DNA from: CBDFGS01 sp965247255
GTDB taxonomy: Bacteria; Chloroflexota; Dehalococcoidia; Lucifugimonadales; CAUZJF01
NCBI GenBank assembly: GCA_965247255.1
Contig: CBDFGS010000008.1
Span: 248,001 to 312,000, forward strand
Reading direction: 5' to 3'
DNA: 64,000 bases
The position numbers and the translations under genes were made by a program. Shown one piece after another: positions 1-8,253 of the stretch (positions within the stretch are counted from its first letter, which is position 1; the number at the start of each line of letters is the position of its first letter). A model generated the notes under the pieces. The model saw only the letters and a program-made list of their open reading frames with translations, did no database searches and was not told where the DNA came from.

Positions 1-1105
1 ACCGCAGCAGGTCCAGGTAGCCGAGGTCGCCGCTCAATAAGACGGCACACTCGGCGGCGGTGGCGAGGCCGTCGAAGATGATATTGAATCCCTGGTAGTG
101 GTTCCAGCCGTAAAGGCCTCCCCACCACTGCCCTTCCCGGTGCTCTCCCACCTTCCCCGTGGGACCCACGTTGTCGGGGACAATCCCGTTGTTCGCCCTG
201 ATCCTCTCCAGCCAAGCTCCGGTGTACTCCAGGACCCATCGCTTGTATTTCTCTTCCCCGGTGTACAGGTAGGCATTGGTAACCAGCGCGGTAGCCGCCA
301 GGCTGCTCGGTGAGTCGCTGCTCAGCACGATCTTCTCGAACAACTCGACAATCTCCTGGCGCCGCTCGAGCTCCTCGTACCAGTCGGGCTCCAGGTGCTT
401 GACCACCGGATAGAGGCTTGCCCTGACCCCCATCGACCTGGGCGTCCAGTTCGGGTCGTCGGCACTGCCGCCTTGAAGATAGCTCTTGACGTGATTGGCC
501 GTCGCTTTTAGCCATGGGCCTTGGCTGGTCTGGGCTGGAGAGCGAAGAACACGGTGCCTGGGATCGTAGTTTGGCGCCTCGGGGTCTTCGCCAATGTACA
601 TCGCCGCGAATCGTTTGGCCCTGCGAGCGTTCTCCGAAATCGTGGGGTCCGCCACTCCGAGGTCGTAGAACGCCTGATTACCTTCGCCTTTGTGATGCCA
701 CTCCGCGTCCCCCGGGTTGGCAAGGCTGTAGTACTCATTGTGGATCGAGTGCTTGAACCGCATCAGGGTGGAGCCGTGGTCGTAGGTGCTCTCCCCGCGG
801 TTCATCAGCCTGTCGTCGAAAAGGCGAGTGTTGGCGTTCCACTGCTGAAGCGCCAGTTCCAGCACCCTCTCGTCGGCGCCCATTGCGTAGAACAGGCCCC
901 AGTTGTACGTCCTCTCGTAGAAGTCGTCCAGGTCGTCGGCAAAGATAAACAACCCGCCGCGCTCCGCGTACTTCCGCACCATCATCTCCGCCGCCTCTTC
1001 CATCACGCTGATCAGCTCTCGCTGCAACAGCGCCCACCTGGGTGGAGCCGAAACCTCCCTGGCGGTGACGCCGGGCATATCGGGAACCCTAGCCGCTGTG
1101 GTCAT
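1..1105 (-). CDS. Family A predicted glycan-active protein, 5' part (runs off the window start)
   Basis: The reading frame begins with ATG at 1105 and stays open to the window edge, giving about 368 N-terminal residues. The protein is clearly paralogous to the genes ending at 33956 and 39242: all three share a WHH-x-GEGN segment, the stretch GEDPEAPN, a TNAYLYTGEEKYK segment and a PDNVGPTGKVGE segment. The helix-rich pattern with repeated aromatic and acidic motifs and no signal peptide suggests an alpha/alpha-toroid (six-hairpin) glycosidase or lyase fold, but no named family is recognised and no catalytic residue can be assigned. Closest in sequence to the 657-residue copy ending at 39242, with which it shares most of the first 250 residues. 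It is on the same strand as the genes that follow it in the window. Function is inferred from the sulfatase and hydrolase company the other copies keep. Confidence 0.75.
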   Translation of the reverse strand, partial: MTTAARVPDMPGVTAREVSAPPRWALLQRELISVMEEAAEMMVRKYAERGGLFIFADDLDDFYERTYNWGLFYAMGADERVLELALQQWNANTRLFDDRLMNRGESTYDHGSTLMRFKHSIHNEYYSLANPGDAEWHHKGEGNQAFYDLGVADPTISENARRAKRFAAMYIGEDPEAPNYDPRHRVLRSPAQTSQGPWLKATANHVKSYLQGGSADDPNWTPRSMGVRASLYPVVKHLEPDWYEELERRQEIVELFEKIVLSSDSPSSLAATALVTNAYLYTGEEKYKRWVLEYTGAWLERIRANNGIVPDNVGPTGKVGEHREGQWWGGLYGWNHYQGFNIIFDGLATAAECAVLLSGDLGYLDLLR

Positions 1106-1172
1106 TGCTTCTACCTCTAAGTCTGCTACCCTCTGCGGAGCGTTCTTCGGTCGGTAGCTGTTTGTGTCTCAC

Positions 1173-1985
1173 TCAATACAGCGCGCTGCTGAAGGCGATA
1201 CGCTGACTCTTCGTCACCGGGTGGTCTTCGCCCAGCAATCTGAAGATCGCGATGCAAGCTTTTCGTGCCCCGTCGTCGTCGTAGTACCTGTTCCGCCGAA
1301 TCACATCCACGAACCCGTCGATCGCCGCCTCGAAATCCCCGGCGCGAGCAGCGCGTATCGCCGCGAGATACACGTCTCTGGCCGAGTCGACGGGAAGCAA
1401 CGATAAGTCCTCCTCGATCGTGAACATGTTAGCGAGCGCTCTGACCGCTTCAGCCGAATCGAAATACTCGGAGCCAAGCGCCACCGGCGCGACCAGACCA
1501 ACTGCCCGCGAGGGGTCCGAGCTGAGGACGGCCTGAGCCAGCAGCACTATGGCCTGATCGTTGCCGGGCTCGGCTGCAACCACGGTTTGCAGAATCTCCT
1601 CGGCTTTGGCGGCGCTGCCCTCCTCGAGGAGCTGCTTCGCTCCGTCCAACTGGGTCCGATACTTGCTGGGCAGGGCCTGACGGAGCCATTCGACGACCTG
1701 CGGTTCCGGCAGGGCCCCCACGAATTCGTTGCTCACCTTCCCGTCGACGAAGAGCTTGACGTTAGGGATGCTGCGGATTGCGTATTGGGCGGCGATGGTG
1801 GGGTGTCTCTCCGTGTCGACCTTGGTGAGGACCCAGCTGCCGGTCTGTTGCTGCGCCAGTCTCTCCAGTACCGGTCCCAGCACCTTGCAGGGCCCGCACC
1901 ACTCGGCCCAGAAATCGACCAGCACGGGGACCGTGAAGCTACGGTCTATAACGTCTGTTGCGAAGTCTTCAGTATCGTAACCCAA
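1173..1985 (-). CDS. Thioredoxin-fold protein with C-terminal TPR region (YbbN/CnoX-like)
   Basis: Residues 1-110 form a thioredoxin domain with the active-site motif WCGPC at 29-33 and the cis-Pro segment RSIPNVKLF. The rest is a helical tetratricopeptide-like region ending in a segment of the form RNRYYDDDGARKACIAIF, which is typical of the YbbN/CnoX family of chaperone-like thioredoxins that protect proteins during oxidative stress. Unlike the E. coli protein, which lacks a redox-active CXXC, this one keeps a full CXXC, so thiol-disulfide exchange is expected. I chose the TTG at 1985 because GGAGG lies nine bases upstream and the family homology starts there; a longer ATG-started frame to 2066 would add a basic 27-residue tail of no recognisable kind. 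Cytoplasmic, no signal peptide. Confidence 0.85.
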   Translation of the reverse strand: MGYDTEDFATDVIDRSFTVPVLVDFWAEWCGPCKVLGPVLERLAQQQTGSWVLTKVDTERHPTIAAQYAIRSIPNVKLFVDGKVSNEFVGALPEPQVVEWLRQALPSKYRTQLDGAKQLLEEGSAAKAEEILQTVVAAEPGNDQAIVLLAQAVLSSDPSRAVGLVAPVALGSEYFDSAEAVRALANMFTIEEDLSLLPVDSARDVYLAAIRAARAGDFEAAIDGFVDVIRRNRYYDDDGARKACIAIFRLLGEDHPVTKSQRIAFSSALY

Positions 1986-2094
1986 CTTACGTTGCCTCCG
2001 GTTTACGTCACTCGCGAGGTAACTATTATATCCAATTGCGGATACATCTCTACGGTCCGGCTCCACGTCGCAGGATCGCGAGCTCGAAGGCGTA

Positions 2095-2940
2095 TTAGCG
2101 CTCGGCGGCCTTCAGCATCTCTTCACCAAGCTCTCTGAACAGCCACGGTGATTTCCCGGCTGCATTCAGGACGGCGTTGTCTTCGAGGTCGTATTCGATA
2201 TCGGCTACGACAAGTTGTTCCCGTCGCGTCGCCCGCGCCAGGTTCCTCTCGGGCCCCTGATGAGCGGGCGTGATTACTCGGCTGTTGTTGACATATTCCG
2301 ACCGGCCGGCGTTGGCGACCACAACGTGTACGCCGTTGTCCATGGCTCTCGCCCTCTGCGCGGCGACTTTACCCAGGTACCGACGCTTGATGTCGACGGC
2401 GTCTCGGTAGAAATAGTTCGTGGGCTGGAAGAGCACCCTGGCGCCCCTCAAGACCAGCAGCCTGGACAACTCAGGGGAGCGCATATCTGCGCAGATGAAA
2501 ATACCGATCTTCCCGTAGCGGGTAGTGAATACATCCGCTTCCGCGCCGTCAGTGAATGGGCCTCCGGTCAAGGCCTTGCGATACCGGCCGATGTAGCCCT
2601 CCTCGGGCCCCACCAGGAAGGCCGTATTGTGGACCCTCGGCGAGTCTTCTGGCCGTTCGACGACGCCGAAGATGATGTACATGCCGGTCTCTCTCGCCTT
2701 GTCGGCGAACGTATGCACCATAGGACCTGGCACCGGCTCGGCGTGGATGCTGTCGGCCGGCTTGCGATCCGTGATCCAGTCGTATCCGGTGCTAGCGCAC
2801 TCTGGGAAGCAAAGTATCTGCACGCCCTTCCGGGCGGCCCTGTCGCAGTAAGACAGCGCCTTCGCGACGTTCGACGCCACGTCCTCGGGCTTGGAGACCA
2901 TCTGTGCCGCGGCGACACGCACGGTTACCTTCTGCGACAT
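2095..2940 (-). CDS. Carbon-nitrogen hydrolase (nitrilase superfamily)
   Basis: A 281-residue protein with the Glu-Lys-Cys triad of the nitrilase superfamily: E47 in FPECASTGY, K122 in RYRKALTGG and C150 in GIFICADMRSPE. It should hydrolyse an amide, carbamoyl or nitrile bond of a small substrate in the cytoplasm. The substrate cannot be read from the sequence; the family includes omega-amidases, N-carbamoyl amidases and beta-ureidopropionases. The gene stands between the thioredoxin-TPR gene and the methyltransferase on the same strand with short gaps, so the three may be cotranscribed. The start at 2940 agrees with the usual N-terminus of the family (a short strand VRVAAAQM). Confidence 0.88.
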   Translation of the reverse strand: MSQKVTVRVAAAQMVSKPEDVASNVAKALSYCDRAARKGVQILCFPECASTGYDWITDRKPADSIHAEPVPGPMVHTFADKARETGMYIIFGVVERPEDSPRVHNTAFLVGPEEGYIGRYRKALTGGPFTDGAEADVFTTRYGKIGIFICADMRSPELSRLLVLRGARVLFQPTNYFYRDAVDIKRRYLGKVAAQRARAMDNGVHVVVANAGRSEYVNNSRVITPAHQGPERNLARATRREQLVVADIEYDLEDNAVLNAAGKSPWLFRELGEEMLKAAER

Positions 2941-3016
2941 CGTTCCCTCCCTCTTGGCCCTCTTCGGCCCTAGCGTGTGCCTCGTGTCCTATGAGCGTCT
3001 TCGGGCCAGGGCGAAC

Positions 3017-4036
3017 TCAGGGCTTGCGCGCAGTGACCAGGCCTAGCTGGGTCGGGAGTGCGACCAGCCTGGTGTCTGAGAATCCGGCATCTCCTAGCCA
3101 CGAGGCAACTAACTCCCCTTCTTTGTCTCCAGCGCCGGGGTCGAAAGCCACAAGCACATACAGGTTCTCCAGGGTGTCCAGCCTCCTACGCTCCGGGCTG
3201 TGGTCTATACGCATGTAGTCCTGAACGATAACCAGACCTCCGGGGTCCAACACGCTGTGGGTTAAATCAAAGAGCCGGCGGCACTCCGACTCACCTTTAA
3301 TCAGCACCACACCCGAGATTAGCGCGACGTCGTAGCCCGCACCCAGCTCGACCTGTGCAAAGTCGCCCTCTAGCAGCGTAATCCTATCTTGCAGGCCGTG
3401 CTCGGCGATCAGACGGCCGGCGATGGCGAGAGGTTCCTTACCATCGACCACCACAGCCGTGAGATCGGGGTTCGCCTCGCAGAGAGCGATGCTGTAGCTG
3501 GCCGCGCCTCCACCCAGGTCGATCATCCTTCGTCTCCCGCGGAGATCGACGTTCCCGACGAGCTGATGCGCCTGCCCGGACGCCGCCCGATTGTGCTGGC
3601 CCATCATGTAGTTGTTCCAGTAGGTGTCCGCGTCCACAAAGCCCGACTCGAAGGGAAGCAGAGTCTTGCCCTCCCTGATAATCTCGTCAAGGCGACCGAA
3701 TGACGCCCAGGCGTTTGTGTGATGGAGCGCGTGGTCGCCTACGTACTCCTGCCTGCCTGGAACAAGAAATCGCGAGGTCAACTGAGTAAGACCGAACCGG
3801 TCACCTAGCTCCTCAACTAAGCCGAGCACGGCACACGCTTCCAGAAGCGCAGCCACGTGTGGCGGCGATGCGCCGACGTTCCGCGCTACCTCCTCTGCGG
3901 TCATCGGCTCCGGGTCGAGCAGGGAGAACACGTCAAGCTTGATAGCGGCCCTCAAGATGGCCGAATACCAGAAGCTGCGAGCGAGCTCCCGAATGGGCTC
4001 CGGCCCGTTCACGTCAGCGCTTGTTGATGAGCTCAA
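3017..4036 (-). CDS. SAM-dependent O-methyltransferase with winged-helix dimerisation domain
   Basis: Residues 15-95 form a winged-helix domain of the kind found in plant-type and antibiotic-pathway O-methyltransferases (segment MTAEEVARNVGASPPHVAAL). Residues 140-339 are a Rossmann methyltransferase domain with the SAM-binding glycine motif MIDLGGGAAS at 171-180 and an acidic residue at the end of the second strand (VVVDGKEPL). Total length, 339 residues, is normal for the family. Such enzymes methylate hydroxyl groups on small aromatic or polyketide substrates; the target here is unknown and there is no biosynthetic cluster around it. First gene of a minus-strand run that includes the amidase and the thioredoxin-TPR gene. 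Confidence 0.85.
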   Translation of the reverse strand: MSSSTSADVNGPEPIRELARSFWYSAILRAAIKLDVFSLLDPEPMTAEEVARNVGASPPHVAALLEACAVLGLVEELGDRFGLTQLTSRFLVPGRQEYVGDHALHHTNAWASFGRLDEIIREGKTLLPFESGFVDADTYWNNYMMGQHNRAASGQAHQLVGNVDLRGRRRMIDLGGGAASYSIALCEANPDLTAVVVDGKEPLAIAGRLIAEHGLQDRITLLEGDFAQVELGAGYDVALISGVVLIKGESECRRLFDLTHSVLDPGGLVIVQDYMRIDHSPERRRLDTLENLYVLVAFDPGAGDKEGELVASWLGDAGFSDTRLVALPTQLGLVTARKP

Positions 4037-4523
4037 AGAACCTGCCTCCTCTGGTAGGGACCCGCCTGCGGGAATCCAGTCTGGTGTCCGATACGCTGTA
4101 TCGACGCGCTCAATCTCGGCGCGCTAAACGGCCAGGGAAGTTTGGGGCCGCGACGCTGGTCGGGGGTAAGGGGCTACCCGAATCCGAGCCTCTCTCAGGC
4201 CGATGCGGGTCCGGACGGGAGGATAACAGGGGCATCACCGACGGGCAAGCAGGCACCCGTCGGCCGCAGGTCTGACGAGATTGTAGGTGTGACCTTGGTT
4301 TGACATGGTGGGTCTGAACCGATAGCCTTGGGCCGGCAGGACGCCCCCGGCTTTTTAAGAAACAGTCGTTAAGCCACTCGTCCACTCAGCCCCTCCGGTC
4401 TGCGGTCGCGTCACCCTATCGTCTATCACTGCGACTCCGCCGCGACTGGCTGGTGATTCATCTTACGGTACAGCAAGGTTTCTACGCCTGCGCGTGCCGG
4501 TCAGGGACGAAAAAGGAGGACTT
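4037..4523. other. Intergenic region between divergent genes
   Basis: Nearly 490 bases between the methyltransferase start and the nucleotidyltransferase start. Short open frames here have no domain character and no convincing ribosome binding site. It should hold the promoters for both divergent genes, but I see no clear promoter, operator or riboswitch. Confidence 0.4.
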
Positions 4524-5234
4524 TTGAAAGGCATTATCTTAGCTGCGGGACGTGGCTCTCGGATGAACGGCCGCGCGATGCAGGGATCGAAAGTTCTCCT
4601 TCCGGTCGGTGTCTCTAATGTCATCGAGTATACCCTGAGCGCGTTCGCGCAATGTCGCATATTCGACGTCGTCATAGTGGTCGGTTACCAGGCTGCAGCC
4701 GTGCAGCAATGGATAGGCGACGGAGCACGGTACGGCCTCCGCGTGGAATACGCTCACAACGCCGATTTCCGGCTTGGAAACGCGGTCTCACTATATGCAG
4801 CCCGCTCTTTCACGAACGGCGACTCGTTTATTCTATCCATGGCCGACCACATGTTATCTGCAGATCTCTTAGGCCGAATAGTCGATTACCCTGGGTCCGG
4901 CAGCGTGCTTGGCGTGGACTTCGATCCGGCCCCCAATGAAGTCGCAGAGGGGACCCGGGTGATGGTTAGATCAGGCGTGGTAGAGCAGATCGGGAAGGGA
5001 TTGAACGACTGGAACGGGATAGACACCGGCGTCTTTCGTCTGACTCCCGCCGTTTTCGAGGCCGTCGAAAACACCATGGCGTTCGAACGGCCTGAGTACC
5101 AGCTCTCTAACGCCATCCGACGGATGCTTCTCGCTGACCAGACGCTCTTCGCATGCGACGTCTCGGACTGTTTCTGGCAGGACGTCGACACAGTGGAGGA
5201 CCTTGACCTCGTGCGGAGGGCGGTCGCGGGCTGA
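4524..5234 (+). CDS. Sugar/inositol-phosphate nucleotidyltransferase
   Basis: The protein opens with KGIILAAGRGSRM, the nucleotide-binding signature of NTP-transferases, followed by a conserved K (SKVLLPV) and an acidic metal-binding segment (SMADHMLS). I chose the TTG at 4524 because AAAGGAGG lies just upstream; an in-frame ATG or GTG further upstream would place the binding site inside the gene. At about 236 residues it matches the cytidylyltransferase half of the fused inositol-phosphate cytidylyltransferase / di-myo-inositol-phosphate-phosphate synthase of hyperthermophiles. Its stop codon overlaps the start of the CDP-alcohol phosphotransferase by one base (TGATG), so translation is probably coupled and this enzyme probably makes the CDP-alcohol the next one uses. 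The substrate (inositol-1-phosphate or another polyol phosphate) is an inference. Confidence 0.82.
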   Translation: MKGIILAAGRGSRMNGRAMQGSKVLLPVGVSNVIEYTLSAFAQCRIFDVVIVVGYQAAAVQQWIGDGARYGLRVEYAHNADFRLGNAVSLYAARSFTNGDSFILSMADHMLSADLLGRIVDYPGSGSVLGVDFDPAPNEVAEGTRVMVRSGVVEQIGKGLNDWNGIDTGVFRLTPAVFEAVENTMAFERPEYQLSNAIRRMLLADQTLFACDVSDCFWQDVDTVEDLDLVRRAVAG

Positions 5235-5848
5235 TGTCCGTCGATGGACCGCAAGAGGGGCTGGTCTCAAAGCACCTCAATCGGCGCATATCTCGTCCCC
5301 TAGCCCGAGTTCTGGCCCGCAGTCCTGTCACTCCTAACCAAGTGTCCTTTGCCAGCTTTGCGATCAGCATAGGCAGTCTGGCATTGTTTGTGAGCGGCCA
5401 CAACGTCTGGGCAGGCCTCGCGGTGCAGGCCTCTTCCATCATAGACGGCGTAGACGGCGATCTGGCCCGCCTCAAGAATACGGCTACGCGTTTCGGCGGC
5501 TTCTTGGATGCTATTCTGGATCGATACTCCGACGTCGCCATACTCGGGGGCTTAGTCTATTGGTCGATTGAGTTCGAGAAGGCATCGTCCGCCGACGTGG
5601 GGTGGACGGTCGGGCTGTTGGCTATCTCTGGCTCGCTGATGGTGAGCTACACCCGCGCGCGGGCGGAGGCGACGCTTGGAGCCACATTCGACGGCGTGGC
5701 ATTGTTCCTAGGTTCACGGGACCTGAGGCTGATCGTCGTCATGATAGGAGCCGTGGTGGGGCAGGCTTTGGCCACCCTGGCCCTGGTCGCACTGGTCTCT
5801 AACGGCGTCGTGGCCTACCGAGTCGTGCTGCTGCGCAGACAGACCTAG
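5234..5848 (+). CDS. CDP-alcohol phosphatidyltransferase family membrane enzyme
   Basis: Residues 71-96 carry the complete family signature: D71-x2-D74-G75-x2-A78-R79, eight residues, G88-x3-D92-x3-D96. Five or six hydrophobic segments surround it, so the enzyme is an integral inner-membrane protein of 204 residues. The N-terminal stretch VSKHLNRRIS followed by VTPNQVSF resembles the phosphotransferase half of DIPP synthases more than phosphatidylglycerophosphate synthases. It should transfer a phospho-alcohol from a CDP-alcohol to a second alcohol: a lipid (giving, for example, phosphatidylinositol phosphate) or a soluble polyol phosphate. Overlap with the preceding nucleotidyltransferase makes a two-step pathway likely. 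Confidence 0.88.
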   Translation: MSVDGPQEGLVSKHLNRRISRPLARVLARSPVTPNQVSFASFAISIGSLALFVSGHNVWAGLAVQASSIIDGVDGDLARLKNTATRFGGFLDAILDRYSDVAILGGLVYWSIEFEKASSADVGWTVGLLAISGSLMVSYTRARAEATLGATFDGVALFLGSRDLRLIVVMIGAVVGQALATLALVALVSNGVVAYRVVLLRRQT

Positions 5849-6310
5849 GCGTTAATGGGGAGATAGCCCGGCACCCCCTGCTCCTCTCAGTACGAGCTTC
5901 CTGGACACGGTGGTAGACCGCCCCGTGGAGTATGGAGCCCCCGCCCTCACCCGCGGTCCCTCTGGTCTGGCCCATAGCGACCCCAGGGCATTCCTGAAGC
6001 GTATGCTCCCAAGTGCCGGGCCGCGGGACGGGTTTCTCCTCTTAACATGCGGGCCTTTCACGTTTGAGTCCTAGGCTTCCATCTCATCAACTGCTGCGAT
6101 TTGTTGCGCGCAGATTAGGGGGCCTCTAGCCCTAGCGTCACACATGTGCTCCACAACCACGTGGCCCAGTGGGACTTGGGACAGCCGCATTGTGAGAAGA
6201 TGAGGGTCGGAACAGCCATATTTTGTTTCCCCTGGGCATGCGCTTTAGTTTCACGAGCGACAAGGGCAGTTTACCGGTCAGGACCGTTGTGACAGCAAGG
6301 GAGAAATGAG
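5849..6310. other. Intergenic region with no recognised gene
   Basis: About 460 bases. The open frames here are short, lack a plausible start context and have no recognisable domain. The last part must hold the promoter of the DUF502 gene, but no clear -35/-10 pair stands out. Confidence 0.35.
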
Positions 6311-6991
6311 ATGAGATTGTTCACAGGCTTGAAATGGCGGCTGTATTTTGCCAGAGCCAGACTCAAGATTCACTTCAAGCGGACCATGGTCGAAGGCCTG
6401 CTGCTCCTGGTGCCCATTGTCATTACGTTCCTGGTGTTGCGCTTTGTGTGGGACTTTTTGGATGGAGTGCTCCGAGGGACCTTTGAGACGGCTTTGAGTG
6501 TCAGCTTTCCCGGCCTCGGCGTTTTGGCGATGTTGGTCCTCATCTATTTCCTCGGCCTCCTCTGGGACATCGACCTCGGTAAGCGGGTGTTGCATGGAGG
6601 GCAAGGACTGCTGCTCAAGCTGCCCGTGGTCGGGGCGGTCTATTCACCTGCTCGGCAGCTCATCGACTCGTTCACAGGATCAGGCTCGGCGGGGTTCAAG
6701 CGAGTCGTCTCGATCGAGTACCCCCGGCCGGGTACCTGGACGATCGGTTTTCTGACCGCCATAACGACGGCGAAAGACAACAGGCAGATGGGCGTGGTGT
6801 ACATTCCAACCGCCCCGACGCCAAATTCCGGTTGGGTCGCAATAATTCCGACCGAAGACATCTACGACACCGATCTCTCCGTCCAGGACGCTCTGACGAT
6901 GGTGCTCTCCGGCGGCATAGCTACGCCCCAACAGATTGCTGTCACGCAGTTCGACGCGGGGAGGTCTGAAGCAGCACCAGGCATGGCGTAA
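6311..6991 (+). CDS. DUF502-family membrane protein
   Basis: A 226-residue protein with two strong N-terminal membrane segments (about 28-50 and 67-88), followed by the conserved family sequence LKLPVVGAVYSPARQLID and a soluble beta-rich domain with VVSIEYPRPGTWTIGFLT and PTAPTPNSGW. These features match DUF502, a widespread family of inner-membrane proteins of unsettled function. GGGAG lies upstream of the ATG. It seems to be a single-gene unit followed by a separately translated oxidoreductase. The last 20 residues are poorly conserved in appearance. Confidence 0.88.
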   Translation: MRLFTGLKWRLYFARARLKIHFKRTMVEGLLLLVPIVITFLVLRFVWDFLDGVLRGTFETALSVSFPGLGVLAMLVLIYFLGLLWDIDLGKRVLHGGQGLLLKLPVVGAVYSPARQLIDSFTGSGSAGFKRVVSIEYPRPGTWTIGFLTAITTAKDNRQMGVVYIPTAPTPNSGWVAIIPTEDIYDTDLSVQDALTMVLSGGIATPQQIAVTQFDAGRSEAAPGMA

Positions 6992-7082
6992 GTGCGTCGT
7001 CAGAAGTAAGAGACTCGTAGTCGGTCATTTTCGGCGACTGCCAGGACGTCCATCGCAAATCTCCGGTAAGCGGGAGGCTCAG

Positions 7083-8081
7083 ATGCCTAATGACGTTGTT
7101 CGATACGGAGTGATAAGTACGGCGCGGATCGCCCTCACACGGCATATCCCCGCCGCTCTAGGGTCCGCCAACTCGGAGATCGTCGCGATCGCCAGCCGGA
7201 CCGAGGCCGGGGCGAGCGCGGCGGCTGAGCAGCACGGCATCCCGACCTGGTACGGGACCTACGACGAGCTACTCGACGACGCAGGTCTGGACGCGGTCAT
7301 AAACCCGCTGCCCAATTCGATGCACTGTGAGTGGACCATCAAGGCAGCGGACTCTGGCAAGCACATCCTCTGCGAGAAGCCGCTGGCGGTGACCACCGAC
7401 GAGGCGCGGCGCATGATCGACGCCGCCAACGCGAACAACGTCGTTTTGGTCGAGGCCTTCACGCACCGTTGGAACCCGCACCTGCGAACAGCGCGGAGGC
7501 TGATCGGCGAGGGCGCTATCGGCCACGTAACGACTCTGTACTCTGCCCTGGCGTTTACGGTCGACGAACCCAAGGGCAACATCAGGTTCTCGCCTGAGCT
7601 GGCCGGGGGCAGTCTGATGGACGCTGGCTGTTACGCTGTCTACGCGTCCCGCTTTGTGCTGGGCGAAGAGCCCGTGAGGGCGGCGACGTTCAGCTACGAC
7701 TCGGGATCATATGGTGTGGAGAGCACGTTTAACGGGATGCTGGAGTTTCCCAGTGGCGCCGTTGCTAACGTCGGCAGCAGTATGGAGCAACCCAGGCGGT
7801 GTGAGCTAATCGCGATCGGCTCCGAGGGCCGTATCGAGATACCGGACATGTTCGACGACAGCGGTCCGATAGTGGTCAAGACCGGTGATGACGAGCGAAT
7901 CGAGGCTGTTCCCGCGCCGGACAGGTTCCGCGTCCAGCTAGACGAGTTTTCCACCTGCGTGCTAACCGGCAAGCCGCCGGAGTTCCCGGCTGAGGACGGT
8001 CTGGCGAACACTGCGGCGCTGGTGGCGTTGCTGTCGGCCGCGAGGAAGGCCTCTGTGGTGGACGTGGAGCAGACGGGCTAG
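7083..8081 (+). CDS. Gfo/Idh/MocA-family NAD(P)-dependent oxidoreductase
   Basis: A Rossmann domain starts at the N-terminus (VRYGVISTARIA) and the family hallmark EKP is present at 98-100 (HILCEKPLAV). The C-terminal half is the alpha/beta substrate domain with GGSLMDAGCYAVYASRFVLG. The ATG at 7083, preceded by GGGAGG, gives 332 residues, the normal length; the longer frame from 6936 overlaps the end of the DUF502 gene and adds unconserved sequence. Such enzymes oxidise or reduce sugars, inositols or amino sugars and are common in carbohydrate catabolic loci, which fits the sialidase and sulfatase nearby. The exact substrate is unknown. Confidence 0.9.
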   Translation: MPNDVVRYGVISTARIALTRHIPAALGSANSEIVAIASRTEAGASAAAEQHGIPTWYGTYDELLDDAGLDAVINPLPNSMHCEWTIKAADSGKHILCEKPLAVTTDEARRMIDAANANNVVLVEAFTHRWNPHLRTARRLIGEGAIGHVTTLYSALAFTVDEPKGNIRFSPELAGGSLMDAGCYAVYASRFVLGEEPVRAATFSYDSGSYGVESTFNGMLEFPSGAVANVGSSMEQPRRCELIAIGSEGRIEIPDMFDDSGPIVVKTGDDERIEAVPAPDRFRVQLDEFSTCVLTGKPPEFPAEDGLANTAALVALLSAARKASVVDVEQTG

Positions 8082-8096
8082 AGGAGCGTCCCGCGG

Positions 8097-8186
8097 GAAA
8101 TCCCCCTTAATCTCCCTTTTCGAAAGGGGGAGACAAGGCTTGCCTCTCCAGACTCCCGGAAACGAGCAGTTACTTGAGAGCCCGTC
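8097..8186 (-). repeat. Dispersed repeat, single copy in inverted orientation
   Basis: About 90 bases containing an inverted repeat CTCCCTTTTCGAAAGGGGG and flanking sequence that reappear, in the opposite orientation, at about 21969-22055 and 22319-22405. It lies just after the oxidoreductase gene, where the hairpin could also act as a terminator. The function is unknown. Confidence 0.7.
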
Positions 8187-8253
8187 GAAGGAAAGTCACT
8201 TTTGAGCGGCACTTCGAGAGCAAAGCGGGTAAGAGACGACGTGAGTTCGCTTT

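Noticed and set aside
521..1120. Plus-strand frame of about 200 codons overlapping the family A gene
   Set aside because: The minus-strand frame is aligned with two paralogs in this same window, which settles the strand.
1986..2066. N-terminal extension of the thioredoxin-TPR protein
   Set aside because: The 27 basic residues do not resemble a signal or domain, and GGAGG before the TTG at 1985 gives the family-typical N-terminus.
6936..7082. N-terminal extension of the Gfo/Idh oxidoreductase
   Set aside because: It overlaps the DUF502 stop region and shows no family similarity; GGGAGG before 7083 marks the real start.
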